Part shown: one piece after another, positions 7,337 to 15,016 of the stretch
How positions within the stretch are numbered: position 1 is the first letter of the stretch
Layout of the letters: each line of letters opens with the position of its first letter
Source of the DNA: DATLFP01 sp035540955
GTDB taxonomy: Bacteria; Actinomycetota; Acidimicrobiia; Acidimicrobiales; CADCSY01
DNA: 24,241 nucleotides
Direction: 5' to 3'
Assembly (NCBI GenBank): GCA_035540955.1
Contig: DATLFP010000061.1
Coordinates: forward strand, 1-24,241
The notes under the pieces: model-generated
What the model saw: only the letters and a program-made list of their open reading frames with translations
Databases searched by the model: none
Told to the model about the DNA's origin: nothing
Position numbers and translations under genes: made by a program

Positions 7337-8521
7337 GTGTGGTCGGCGCGTGATCGCTGCGCGATCGTGGGCATCGGCGCGACCGAGTTCTCGCGCGACG
7401 CCGGTCGCAGCGAGCTGCGCCTCGCGGTCGAAGCGTCGGTGGCGGCGCTGAGCGATGCCGGCATCGACCCGGCCGAGGTCGACGGGATCGTGCGCTGCGA
7501 CATGGACGCGGTGGGCCACGCCGCGCTGGCCGAGGCCCTCGGCGTGCGCAACCTCACCTACTGGGGTGTGACCGGGCCCGGCGGCGCCGCCCCGTGCGGT
7601 CAGGTGGCACACGCGGTCGCCGCCATCGTGAGCGGCGAAGCCACGACCGTGCTGTGCCCCCGCTCGATCGCCTGGGCCTCCGGCGGCGGGGTCGGCAGCG
7701 CGATGCAACGCGGTGGCGGTGGCGGCGCCGGCGGCCGCGGCACCTACGAGGAGTACTTCGTTCCCTACGGGCTGCTGGCGCCGGCGAGCACCTATGCCGC
7801 GGTCGCCCGTCGACACATGCACGACTTCGGCACCACCCGGGAGCAGCTCGGCGCCATCGCGCTCACGTGCCGGGCGCGGGCCAACGCCAACCCTGCGGCC
7901 CAGATGCACGACCGGGCGCTCGACCTCGACACGTACCTCGCCGGGCGGACGATCTCCTCCCCGCTCGGGCTGTTCGACTGCTGCCTGGTGAGCGACGGCG
8001 CGTGCGCGGTCGTCGTCACCAGCACCGAGCGGGCCGCGGACTGCGCCCGGTCGCCGGTGTCGATCCGGTCCGTCGCCCAGGGATCGGGTCCCGGCATCCA
8101 GGGCGGCATGCTCAGCGCCGTGCTCGTGCGCGACGACCCGCTGACCTGGCCGTGCCGGTGGGTGGGCGAGGAGCTGTGGCGCCGGGCCGGGTTCGGCCCC
8201 GCGGAGGTCGACGTCGCCCAGATCTACGACTGCTTCACCCCGACGGTGCTGATCCAGCTCGAGGACTACGGCTTCTGCGCCAAGGGCGAGGGCGGGCCGT
8301 TCGCGGCCAGCGGCGCCATCGGGCTCGACGGCGCGCTGCCGATCAACACCGCCGGCGGGAACCTGTCGGAGGCCTACATCCACGGCATGAACCACGTGGT
8401 GGAGGGCGTGCGCCAGCTCCGGGGCGAGTCGACCTCGCCGGTGCCGGGCGCCGAGGTCTGCCTCGTGACCTCGGGGCCGCCGCCGTCCACGAGCGCGATG
8501 GTCCTCACGAGGGCGGCGTGA
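7337..8521 (+). CDS. Thiolase-superfamily enzyme of the SCP-x/lipid-transfer type, Cys-containing
   Basis: This 394-residue protein is read from GTG 7337, because the recognisable fold begins at RCAIVGIGATEF; earlier in-frame starts would add unrelated leader sequence. It has the thiolase-like core, and Cys87 in APCGQVAHAV aligns with the nucleophilic cysteine of ordinary thiolases (CGSGLRAV). Further marks are IYDCFTPTVLIQLEDYGFCAKGEGG and the C-terminal NTAGGNLSEAYIHGMNHVVEGVRQLRG. Its stop overlaps the start of a DUF35 zinc-ribbon protein. In known systems such pairs form one complex: BbsAB thiolase (benzoylsuccinyl-CoA) and the Ltp2-ChsH2 aldolase (steroid side chains). The likely role is C-C cleavage of a beta-keto or beta-hydroxy acyl-CoA. 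A retained Cys favours true thiolysis over retro-aldol cleavage; that is inference. Confidence 0.88.
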   Translation: MWSARDRCAIVGIGATEFSRDAGRSELRLAVEASVAALSDAGIDPAEVDGIVRCDMDAVGHAALAEALGVRNLTYWGVTGPGGAAPCGQVAHAVAAIVSGEATTVLCPRSIAWASGGGVGSAMQRGGGGGAGGRGTYEEYFVPYGLLAPASTYAAVARRHMHDFGTTREQLGAIALTCRARANANPAAQMHDRALDLDTYLAGRTISSPLGLFDCCLVSDGACAVVVTSTERAADCARSPVSIRSVAQGSGPGIQGGMLSAVLVRDDPLTWPCRWVGEELWRRAGFGPAEVDVAQIYDCFTPTVLIQLEDYGFCAKGEGGPFAASGAIGLDGALPINTAGGNLSEAYIHGMNHVVEGVRQLRGESTSPVPGAEVCLVTSGPPPSTSAMVLTRAA

Positions 8522-8934
8522 GCGAGCGCAGCGAGCGGACCATGCGCGGCATCCGCCCGGCGCGCGACCCCGACACGTGGGGCTTCTTCGACGCCGCCGC
8601 CGACGGGCGGCTCGTGGTGGGGGAGTGCGCGTCGTGCCGGGCGGTGCTGCACCTTCCCCGGCCCTACTGCTCGGGCTGCGGCAGCTTCGAGGTCGGCTGG
8701 CGCACCGTCGCCGGGCGGGGCCGGCTCTGGACCTGGACCACGATCCACCAGTCCCTCCACCCCGCGTTCGAGGCGCCCTACACCGTCGTGGTCGTCGAGC
8801 TCGACGACGAGCCGGGCGTGCGGCTGGCAGGGTCGCTGCCGGGGGAGCCCGACCTCGAGATCGGCATGGCGATGCAGGCCCGGTTCGACCCGCTCGAGGG
8901 CGGCGGGGCGCTGCCCCAGTGGGAGCCGGCGTGA
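8518..8934 (+). CDS. DUF35 zinc-ribbon/OB-fold protein, partner of the thiolase
   Basis: This 138-residue protein has a rubredoxin-like zinc ribbon, C37-ASC40 and C51-SGC54, followed by an OB-fold (about 60-130, GRGRLWTWTTIHQ... VVVVELDDEPGVRLAG). DUF35 proteins bind thiolase-superfamily subunits and help hold the acyl-CoA. GTG 8518 overlaps the thiolase stop (GTGA) and gives the common actinobacterial N-terminus VSERSE; ATG 8542 is an alternative start without that spacer. The tight coupling to thiolase 1 argues that these two form the working complex. A second DUF35 gene lies at 16892. Confidence 0.9.
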   Translation: MSERSERTMRGIRPARDPDTWGFFDAAADGRLVVGECASCRAVLHLPRPYCSGCGSFEVGWRTVAGRGRLWTWTTIHQSLHPAFEAPYTVVVVELDDEPGVRLAGSLPGEPDLEIGMAMQARFDPLEGGGALPQWEPA

Positions 8935-8954
8935 CGAGCAGGAGAGCGGGGAGC

Positions 8955-9005
8955 ATGACAGGAGGACATGTGGGTGAGCTGATGTGCACGCCGGTGGCGG
9001 GCTGA
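8955..9005 (+). CDS. Possible 16-residue mini-ORF before the first CoA transferase
   Basis: ATG 8955 follows GGGGAGC and reads MTGGHVGELMCTPVAG. Its stop TGA (9003-9005) overlaps the CoA-transferase ATG by one base (TGATG). The strong AGGAGG at 8960-8965 lies inside it and is too far from ATG 9005 to serve that start directly. It could couple translation across the 70-bp gap, or be chance. No function is claimed. Confidence 0.25.
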   Translation: MTGGHVGELMCTPVAG

Positions 9006-10243
9006 TGGCGGGCACGGGCCTGTCGCACCTGCGCATCTGCGACTTCACCGGTCAGCTCGCCGGCGCCGGCGCCACCAAGTACCTCGCCGCCATGGGCGCC
9101 CAGGTGATCCGCATCGAGGACCCGGTCCGCCAGGGGCGCTGGGACATCCTGCGGGGCATGCCCCCCTACATCGACGAGCGGCGGGGGGTGAACCTGAGCG
9201 GCGCGTTCAACAACCACAACGTCGAGAAGCTGGGCTGCACGATCAACCTCCGCACCGAGGAGGGACGTGACCTCGTGCGCCGGCTCATCGCCATCTCCGA
9301 CGCCGTCACCGAGAACTTCGCCGCCGGCGTGCTGGCCCGGATGGGGTTCCCGTACGAGGAGATGGTGAAGATCCGGCCCGACGTCATCTACGTGTCGAAC
9401 TCCGGCTTCGGCGCCACCGGCCCGTACCGGACGTTCAAGACGTGGGGCCCGATCGTGCAGGCGGTGTCAGGCCTCACGTTCTCCTCGGGCCTGCCCGGGA
9501 TGGGCCCCGCCGGCTGGGGCTACAGCTACATGGACCACCACGGCGGCAACATCATGGCGATCGCCGTCCTCGCCGCACTGCTGCACCGCAACCGCACCGG
9601 CGAGGGCCAGTGGGTCGACATGGCCTGCACCGAGGGCGGGGCGTGGCTGAACGGGCCGACCATGCTCGACTTCACCGTGAACGGCCGTCCCCTGCGCCGG
9701 CCCGGCGCGCCCGACAGCAACCACAGCGACTCGCCGGCCATGGCGCCGCATGGCATCTACCCGGCGGCGGGCGAGGACCGCTGGGTGGCGATCGCCTGCC
9801 GGGACGACGCCGACTGGGCGGCGGCGGCCGAGGTCGTGGGCGAGCCGTGGGCGGCCGACGACCGCTTCGCCACCCTGGCCGGGCGCCTCGCCGTCCAGGA
9901 CGAGCTCGACCGACTCGTCGCGGCGTGGACCTCGACCCGAGACCGTGCCGAGGTGGCGGCGGCGCTCCAGGCCGCCGGGGTCCCCGCCTCGATCGTCGCT
10001 ACCCCCGAGGACCGCATCGACCACGACCCCGGCACCGAGGCGTGGGGGCTGTGGCCCTGGGTGCACCACACCGAGATGGGCGACGTGCGCGTCGACGGCC
10101 TGCCCGTGCACCTGTCGGCCACCGATTGGGAGATCTCCCGCGGCGGTCCGTGCCTCGGCGAGCACAACGACATCGTGTTCGGTGACATCCTCGGCCTCTC
10201 GGAGGAGGAGGTCGACGGGCTCCGGGAGGCGGGTGCGATATGA
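9005..10243 (+). CDS. Class III (CaiB/BaiF) acyl-CoA transferase, catalytic-type subunit
   Basis: This 412-residue protein is a family III CoA transferase. It starts LSHLRICDFTGQLAGAGATKYLAAMGAQVIRIEDP, the usual CoA-binding Rossmann opening. Asp177 in GYSYMDHHGG sits where the catalytic aspartate of formyl-CoA transferase lies (it forms the acyl-aspartyl intermediate), 21 residues before TGEGQWVDM. It would move CoA between two carboxylic acids without ATP. ATG 9005 was chosen because the conserved start follows at once; in-frame ATG 8984 would add seven residues. Its stop overlaps the start of a paralogue (ATGA), so both are made together and probably form a heteromer, as in BbsEF. Donor and acceptor acids are unknown. 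Confidence 0.93.
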   Translation: MAGTGLSHLRICDFTGQLAGAGATKYLAAMGAQVIRIEDPVRQGRWDILRGMPPYIDERRGVNLSGAFNNHNVEKLGCTINLRTEEGRDLVRRLIAISDAVTENFAAGVLARMGFPYEEMVKIRPDVIYVSNSGFGATGPYRTFKTWGPIVQAVSGLTFSSGLPGMGPAGWGYSYMDHHGGNIMAIAVLAALLHRNRTGEGQWVDMACTEGGAWLNGPTMLDFTVNGRPLRRPGAPDSNHSDSPAMAPHGIYPAAGEDRWVAIACRDDADWAAAAEVVGEPWAADDRFATLAGRLAVQDELDRLVAAWTSTRDRAEVAAALQAAGVPASIVATPEDRIDHDPGTEAWGLWPWVHHTEMGDVRVDGLPVHLSATDWEISRGGPCLGEHNDIVFGDILGLSEEEVDGLREAGAI

Positions 10244-11481
10244 GCGACGAAACCACCGTCGCCCCCGGTGCCCTCGACGGTGTCACCGTCGTCGAGCTGG
10301 CGAGCGACGCCGCCGCGTTCGCCGGCAAGCTGCTCGCCGACCTCGGCGCCGACGTCGTCCTCGTGGAGCCCCCGGGCGGCCACCGCAGCCGTGGCTACGG
10401 GCCCTTCGCCGGCGACATCGGCGACCCCGAGCGGTCGCTGTGGTTCTGGCACTACCACACCTCCAAGCGGGGCGTGGTGCTCGACCTCGACGACGCCGGC
10501 GGCGCGGCCGCGTTCGCGCGGCTGGCGGCGGGCGCAGACGTCGTGCTCGAGGCCGAGCCGCCGGGGCGGCTCGCTGGCCTCGGGCTCGACCACGGCGACC
10601 TGCGACCGGCGAACCCGCGCCTGGTGTGGACCTCGCTCACTCCGTTCGGCCGCGACAACCCGCGGTCGGCCGAGCAGGCCACCGACCTCACCGTGCTCGC
10701 CGGCGGCGGCCCGGTGTGGAGCTGCGGCTACGACGACCACAGCATCCCCCCGGTGCGGGGCGGCGGGAACCAGGGCTGGCACACCGGCTCGCTGTTCGCG
10801 GTGATGGGCACCCTGACCGCGCTGGTCGTCCGCGACGTCACCGGCGAGGGGCAGCACGTCGACACGTCGCTGCACGCGGCGGCCAACGTCACGACCGAGG
10901 CGGCCAGCTACGAGTGGCTCGTGGCCCGAGCGACGGTGCAGCGCCAGACCGCCCGCCACGCCGCCACCCGCCCCACGGCCAACACCGATGCCCTCTGCGC
11001 CGACGGCCGCCAGGTCAACACCGGCGTCCCGCCGCGGTCGGCGGCCGAGCTCGAGGGCCTCCTGCGCTGGCTCGACGACCTCGGCGGGCGGGAGCGCTTC
11101 GACGACCACGTGCTCCTGCAGCTCGGCGTGGAGCGGGGCGGCGTGCAGATCCACGAGATCTTCGACGACGCCGAGGCGATGGCGATCTTCGGCGCTGGCC
11201 GGGAGGCGGTGCAGTTCATCGCCAGCCAGGTCGGCGCCTACGACTTCTTCGTGGGGGCCCAGACGCTGGGCCTCGCCTGCGGGATCATCTACTCGCCCGA
11301 GGAGGTCCTCGCCGACCCCCACTTCGTCGACCGGGGCTTCGCGGTGCCCGTCGAGCACCCCGAGCTCGGGCGCTCGGTCACCTACCCGGGGGCGCCGTTC
11401 CACCTGCCGCGGTCGCCGTGGCGCATCCGGCGCCGCGCGCCGCTGCTCGGCGAGCACCAGGACGAGATCCTCGGGCGATGA
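10240..11481 (+). CDS. Class III CoA-transferase paralogue lacking the catalytic aspartate
   Basis: This 413-residue protein has the same CaiB/BaiF fold as its upstream neighbour: GVTVVELASDAAAFAGKLLADLGADVVLVEPPGG at 14-47 and TGEGQHVDTS at 201-210. When aligned from TGEGQ, the catalytic aspartate position is Trp180 (NQGWHTG). It is therefore unlikely to carry the acyl-aspartyl intermediate alone. A similar split, one active and one Asp-less subunit, is known for heteromeric class III transferases such as BbsEF. It starts by ATGA overlap with gene one and ends by ATGA overlap with thiolase 2, so all three are produced in step. Its long middle insertion (about 215-330) differs from subunit one. 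A structural or substrate-binding role is inferred. Confidence 0.9.
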   Translation: MSDETTVAPGALDGVTVVELASDAAAFAGKLLADLGADVVLVEPPGGHRSRGYGPFAGDIGDPERSLWFWHYHTSKRGVVLDLDDAGGAAAFARLAAGADVVLEAEPPGRLAGLGLDHGDLRPANPRLVWTSLTPFGRDNPRSAEQATDLTVLAGGGPVWSCGYDDHSIPPVRGGGNQGWHTGSLFAVMGTLTALVVRDVTGEGQHVDTSLHAAANVTTEAASYEWLVARATVQRQTARHAATRPTANTDALCADGRQVNTGVPPRSAAELEGLLRWLDDLGGRERFDDHVLLQLGVERGGVQIHEIFDDAEAMAIFGAGREAVQFIASQVGAYDFFVGAQTLGLACGIIYSPEEVLADPHFVDRGFAVPVEHPELGRSVTYPGAPFHLPRSPWRIRRRAPLLGEHQDEILGR

Positions 11482-12671
11482 GCGGCATGACCCGCCCGTC
11501 GCTCGCGAACCAGGCGTGCATCCTCGGTGTCGGGGAGACGGCGCACTGCCGCGCCCCCGGGTCGGGCTTGAGCGGTCTCGGGCTTGTCCTCGCCGGTGCG
11601 CGAGCCGCTATCGCCGACGCCGGCCTCGTGCCGGGCGACATCGACGGGATCATGGCCATGGGCAGCGGCATGGCGGAGCAGCTCGCCGCCAACCTCGGAA
11701 TCGAGGACCTCCGCTACGCGGCGAGCGTCCACATGGGCGGCGCCAGCGCGGTGGCGTCGCTGCAGTCGGCGGCGATGGCGGTGGCCATGGGCATCGCCGA
11801 GCACGTGCTCGTCCCGGTGGGCTGGAACGGCTACTCGGGCCGTCGGGCCCGCGACCTCGCCGACCTCGGCGGGGGCGGGCTGCCGATCGGCGGCACCCTG
11901 GCCGACCACTACACCCCCTTCGGCGCCAACGCCCCGCCCCAGTGGTACGCGCTGCTGTGCCGGCGCCACATGGAGGCCTACGGGACGCCGCCCGAGGCCC
12001 TCGGCACGATCTCGGTCACGTTCCGGGCCCACGCCCAGCACAACCCCAACGCAGTGATGCGCGGCCGGCCGATGACCCTCGACGACTACTTCGCCTCGCC
12101 GATGATCGCGTCGCCGTACCGGCTGCTCGACTGCTGCCTCGAGACCGACGGGGCCGCCGCGGTGGTCGTCACGTCCGCCGAGCGGGCCGAGGCCGCGGCG
12201 GGCGACGGCGGGCCGCCGCCGGTGTACCTCGCCGGGGTGGCCGAGGGGCACCCGTATCCGGCCGACGACATCTTCAACCGGTCCGACCTGTTCACCGTCG
12301 GGCTCACCCACGCCGCGCCGAAGGCGTTCGAGATGGCCGGGATCGGGCCCGAGGACGTCGACGTGGCCGAGATCTACGACTGCTTCACCTTCGAGGTGCT
12401 CCAGCAGCTCGAGGAGGCCGGCTTCTGCGCCCGGGGCGACGGTGGCCGCTTCGTGCTCGAGGAGGGGATCGGCATCGGCCAGAAGCTGCCGGTGAACACC
12501 CACGGCGGCCTCATGTCCGAGGCCCACGTCGCCGGGATGAACCACGTCGTGGAGGCGGTCCGCCAGCTCCGGGGCCGCGCTGGGGACCGCCAGGTCGACG
12601 GCGCCCGGGTGGCGGTCGTCACCGGCTGGGGCGACTTCGGCGACGGCGCGATGGCGGTGCTCCGACGCTGA
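11478..12671 (+). CDS. Thiolase-superfamily protein lacking the nucleophilic cysteine (Ltp2-like)
   Basis: This 397-residue SCP-x/Ltp-type protein is paralogous to the enzyme at 7337. The shared C-terminal half is clear: AEIYDCFTFEVLQQLEEAGFCARGDGG, VNTHGGLMSEAHVAGMNHVVEAVRQLRG. At the nucleophile site it reads HMGGASAVASLQSA, so Val92 stands where thiolase 1 has Cys87. Loss of that cysteine is typical of Ltp2-type aldolases, which cleave beta-hydroxyacyl-CoAs and use tyrosines instead. Possible roles are a retro-aldolase acting with the same DUF35 protein, or an inactive partner of thiolase 1. It starts by ATGA overlap with the preceding transferase and ends the operon; 16 bp later lies the stop of the opposing acyl-CoA synthetase. 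Fold firm, reaction inferred. Confidence 0.88.
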   Translation: MSGMTRPSLANQACILGVGETAHCRAPGSGLSGLGLVLAGARAAIADAGLVPGDIDGIMAMGSGMAEQLAANLGIEDLRYAASVHMGGASAVASLQSAAMAVAMGIAEHVLVPVGWNGYSGRRARDLADLGGGGLPIGGTLADHYTPFGANAPPQWYALLCRRHMEAYGTPPEALGTISVTFRAHAQHNPNAVMRGRPMTLDDYFASPMIASPYRLLDCCLETDGAAAVVVTSAERAEAAAGDGGPPPVYLAGVAEGHPYPADDIFNRSDLFTVGLTHAAPKAFEMAGIGPEDVDVAEIYDCFTFEVLQQLEEAGFCARGDGGRFVLEEGIGIGQKLPVNTHGGLMSEAHVAGMNHVVEAVRQLRGRAGDRQVDGARVAVVTGWGDFGDGAMAVLRR

Positions 12672-12687
12672 GCCGGCGCGGCGACGA

Positions 12688-14310
12688 TCAGCCGGGCGGG
12701 CCGCCGGCGCGCTCGGTGAGGACGCGACGCAGCACCTTGCCGGTCGTGGTGCGGGGCAGCTCGTCCACGAGCTCGACCGAGCGCGGGATCTTGTAGCGGG
12801 CGAGGGAGTCGCGCACCCACGACTGCAGGTCGCCGGGCGCGGGCGAGGACCCCGAGCGGGGAACCACGAACGCCACGAGGCGCTGGCCGAACTCGTCGTC
12901 GGGCACGCCGACGCACGCGGCGTCCTCGACGTCGGGATGCTGCACGAGCACGCCCTCGACCTCCTCGGGGAACACGTTCTCGCCGCCGGAGACGATCATG
13001 TCGTCCTCGCGGCCGTCGACGTGCAGCCAGCCGCGATGGTCGAGGTGGCCGACGTCGCCGGTGCTCATGAACCCGTCCACGACCTCCTTGGTCCCACCGC
13101 CGGTGTAGCCCTCGAACAGCATCGGGTTGCGCACGAAGACCCGCCCGGTCTCGCCCGGCGCCACCGCTCGGCCGTCCGCGTCGAGCAGTCGCACCTCGGC
13201 CACCGTGGGCCCGGCCGTGGCCGGGTCGGCCCGCAGGTGCTCGGGACCGGCGATCGCCGCCCACGCCACCTCGGTCGAGCCGTACAGGCTGTAGAGCACG
13301 TCGCCGAACGCGTCCATGACGCGCGTCGCCAGGCCGCTGGGCAGCGCCGAGCCCGAGGAGGCGACCAGCCGCAGCGGCGAGGTGTCGTAGCGGGAGCGGA
13401 CGTCCTCGGGCAGCGCCAGCAGCCGCTGGAGCATGACGGGCACCACGACGAGCGTGTCGACGCGGTGGCGCTCGATGTCGGCGAGCACCCGCTCGGGATC
13501 GAACCGCGGCGCCAGCACCATCGGCGAGGACATGGCCAGGCAGATGCCGAGGTGGGCGAAGCCCCAGGCGTGGAAGAGCGGAGCGGCGACGAGCGTGGTG
13601 CGCCGGGCCCGGATGGGCACCCGCGCGGCGAGGGCGAGCGGGCCGTCGGCGCCGAGGGAGAGGTGGACCCGGCGGCGGGCGCCCTTGGGCGTCCCGGTCG
13701 TACCCGAGGTCAGGATCACCGCGGTGCTCGGTTGCGGCGGCGGTCGCAGCGGTGCGCCGTCGTGGCGACGGGCGAGCGCGTCGAGCGAGCCCTCGGCGGC
13801 GGTGTCGGCGAGGACGCGCCGGCCCTCGGCCACGCCGGACGCGGCGACCAGCCCTCCGAGCGCCTCGTCGTGCACGACGACGCCGACGCCCTCCCGCGCC
13901 GCGACCTCGGCGAGCTGCGGCGGGGCGAAGCCCGTGTTCAGCAGGATGACGTCGGCACCGACCTTGGACGCGGCGAGGACCGCCTCCACGAACCCTCGCC
14001 CGTTCCGGCACAGCACCCCGATGGGCTCGCCGGGGGTCGCGCCGGCGGCCGCCAGGCCCCGGGCCTGGGCGTTGGTGCGCTCGTCGAGCGTGCGCCAGTC
14101 GACCGCGCCCCCGTCGTCGAGGACGGCGATGCCGGTGGGATGGCGGACCGCCGACGCGATGCACCCCGTCGCCGGGCTCACGCCCCAGCCCCGCGCCCGG
14201 CGCACGAGCTGCACGGCGCGGTCGGGCCGCACCGGTGTCAGCACCCCGGTCCGGCCCACCGCCACGAGACCGGACAGCGCCTGTTGGGCGCGCCCGATCC
14301 GACCGCCCAC
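12688..14310 (-). CDS. Long-chain-type acyl-CoA synthetase (FadD-like, ANL superfamily)
   Basis: This adenylating enzyme of about 540 residues activates a carboxylic acid with ATP and CoA. Motifs in order: P-loop ILTSGTTGTPKGA (199-211), PLFHAWGFAH (244-253), LYGSTEVAW (342-350), MSTGDVGHLD (415-424), hinge-region GREDDMI (433-439), GGENVFPEEVE (442-452), and catalytic Lys525 in RTTTGKVLRR. All key residues are intact. The N-terminal extension with TPVRPDRAVQLVRRARGWGVSPATG resembles mycobacterial FadD2/FadD12-type proteins. GTG 14310 is preferred because GGAGG lies 11 bases upstream; GTG 14334 is in frame and possible. It converges on the thiolase operon and diverges from the ohrR-like gene. 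It could supply the acyl-CoA used by the central operon or by the two hydratases; the acid is unknown. Confidence 0.92.
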   Translation of the reverse strand: MGGRIGRAQQALSGLVAVGRTGVLTPVRPDRAVQLVRRARGWGVSPATGCIASAVRHPTGIAVLDDGGAVDWRTLDERTNAQARGLAAAGATPGEPIGVLCRNGRGFVEAVLAASKVGADVILLNTGFAPPQLAEVAAREGVGVVVHDEALGGLVAASGVAEGRRVLADTAAEGSLDALARRHDGAPLRPPPQPSTAVILTSGTTGTPKGARRRVHLSLGADGPLALAARVPIRARRTTLVAAPLFHAWGFAHLGICLAMSSPMVLAPRFDPERVLADIERHRVDTLVVVPVMLQRLLALPEDVRSRYDTSPLRLVASSGSALPSGLATRVMDAFGDVLYSLYGSTEVAWAAIAGPEHLRADPATAGPTVAEVRLLDADGRAVAPGETGRVFVRNPMLFEGYTGGGTKEVVDGFMSTGDVGHLDHRGWLHVDGREDDMIVSGGENVFPEEVEGVLVQHPDVEDAACVGVPDDEFGQRLVAFVVPRSGSSPAPGDLQSWVRDSLARYKIPRSVELVDELPRTTTGKVLRRVLTERAGGPPG

Positions 14311-14470
14311 GCTCGTCTTCGCCTCCGGCCTCACCGGGCGGCGACGCGCCGGCGGCGGCGCGTTGGCCCGACCGGTCGCCGTTCTCGGGTCATGGCGCGG
14401 CACCCTACGCGCGGCACCGCTGCCGTCGCCTGCTCGCAGGCCCGCGTCCTCGCCGACACCATCATGTTGT

Positions 14471-14487
14471 GCGCGATGGAATCGCGC
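14471..14487. promoter_or_regulatory. Perfect inverted repeat upstream of the OhrR-like gene (probable autoregulatory operator)
   Basis: GCGCGAT (14471-14477) and ATCGCGC (14481-14487) are perfect arms around GGA, 15 bases before ATG 14503. A -10-like TAGAGA (14490-14495) follows, so a protein bound here would cover the -35 to -10 region. OhrR proteins bind such palindromes at their own promoters. If the upstream ATG 14464 were used instead, the repeat would lie within the coding region, which argues for 14503. Confidence 0.55.
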
Positions 14488-14502
14488 GCTAGAGATGTAC
14501 CC

Positions 14503-14970
14503 ATGGCCCGCCGGCGCGCCCAGCTCGCCCTCGACGACCAGGTCTGCTTCGCGCTCTACTCGGCCTTCCACGCCGTCATGCGCACCTACCGCGGGCTGCT
14601 GAGCGACGCCGGCCTCACCTATCCGCAGTACTTGGTGATGCTGGCCCTGTGGGAGCGCCAGCCGGCGGCGGTCGCCGTCGGCGAGCTCGGCGGGCGCTTG
14701 CACCTCGACACGGGCACGCTCTCGCCGCTGCTGAAGCGGCTCGAGGCGGGCGGCTTCGTCAGCCGCCGACGCGACCGTGACGACGAGCGCCGGGTGCTCG
14801 TGGCGCTCACCGCCGACGGGCGCGCGCTCCAGGACCGGGTCGCCGGGGTGCCGGCCGCGCTCGCTGCGTGCGTCGGCGGCGGTCTCGCCGACCCCGTCCG
14901 GCTGCGGTCCGAGCTCCATGACCTCGCCCGCACGCTCGACGGCCCCGGCGACAGGCGCCGGGCCGGTTGA
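14503..14970 (+). CDS. ohrR: OhrR-type MarR-family organic-peroxide sensor/repressor
   Basis: This 155-residue winged-helix protein shows the OhrR signature: DDQVCFALYSA, TYPQYLVMLALWE, LHLDTGTLSPLLKRLEAGGFVSRRRDRDDERRVLVALT. From ATG 14503 the key residues fall at Cys15, Tyr29 and Tyr40, the same numbers as the peroxide-sensing Cys15 and its hydrogen-bonding tyrosines in Bacillus subtilis OhrR. That match decides the start; in-frame ATGs at 14464 and 14476 would only add a poorly conserved tail. The protein should dimerise, bind DNA when reduced, and leave it when Cys15 is oxidised by organic hydroperoxides. There is no obvious second Cys near the C-terminus, so it is probably the one-Cys type. 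The next gene, 46 bp on, is a peroxiredoxin, the expected kind of target. Confidence 0.9.
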   Translation: MARRRAQLALDDQVCFALYSAFHAVMRTYRGLLSDAGLTYPQYLVMLALWERQPAAVAVGELGGRLHLDTGTLSPLLKRLEAGGFVSRRRDRDDERRVLVALTADGRALQDRVAGVPAALAACVGGGLADPVRLRSELHDLARTLDGPGDRRRAG

Positions 14971-15016
14971 CCCAGCCGGCGCCGAGGACCGGTGCCGCGC
15001 AACCAGAGGAGGCGCC

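Noticed and set aside
8518..8537. The repeat-like stretch GAGCGAGCGCAGCGAGCG as a mobile or regulatory repeat
   Set aside because: It codes the VSERSE start often seen in actinobacterial proteins and has no second copy of note in the window; it is only a simple sequence bias.
7337..12671. Calling the central operon a cholesterol side-chain cluster
   Set aside because: The thiolase/DUF35 pair fits, but the acyl-CoA dehydrogenase, MaoC-like hydratase and cytochrome P450 genes expected for that pathway are absent here, so the substrate is left open.
12937..14463. Plus-strand frame running into the ohrR-like gene
   Set aside because: It is antisense to the acyl-CoA synthetase; only the part after 14503 matches a protein family. 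The N-terminal extension is a result of few stop codons at high GC.
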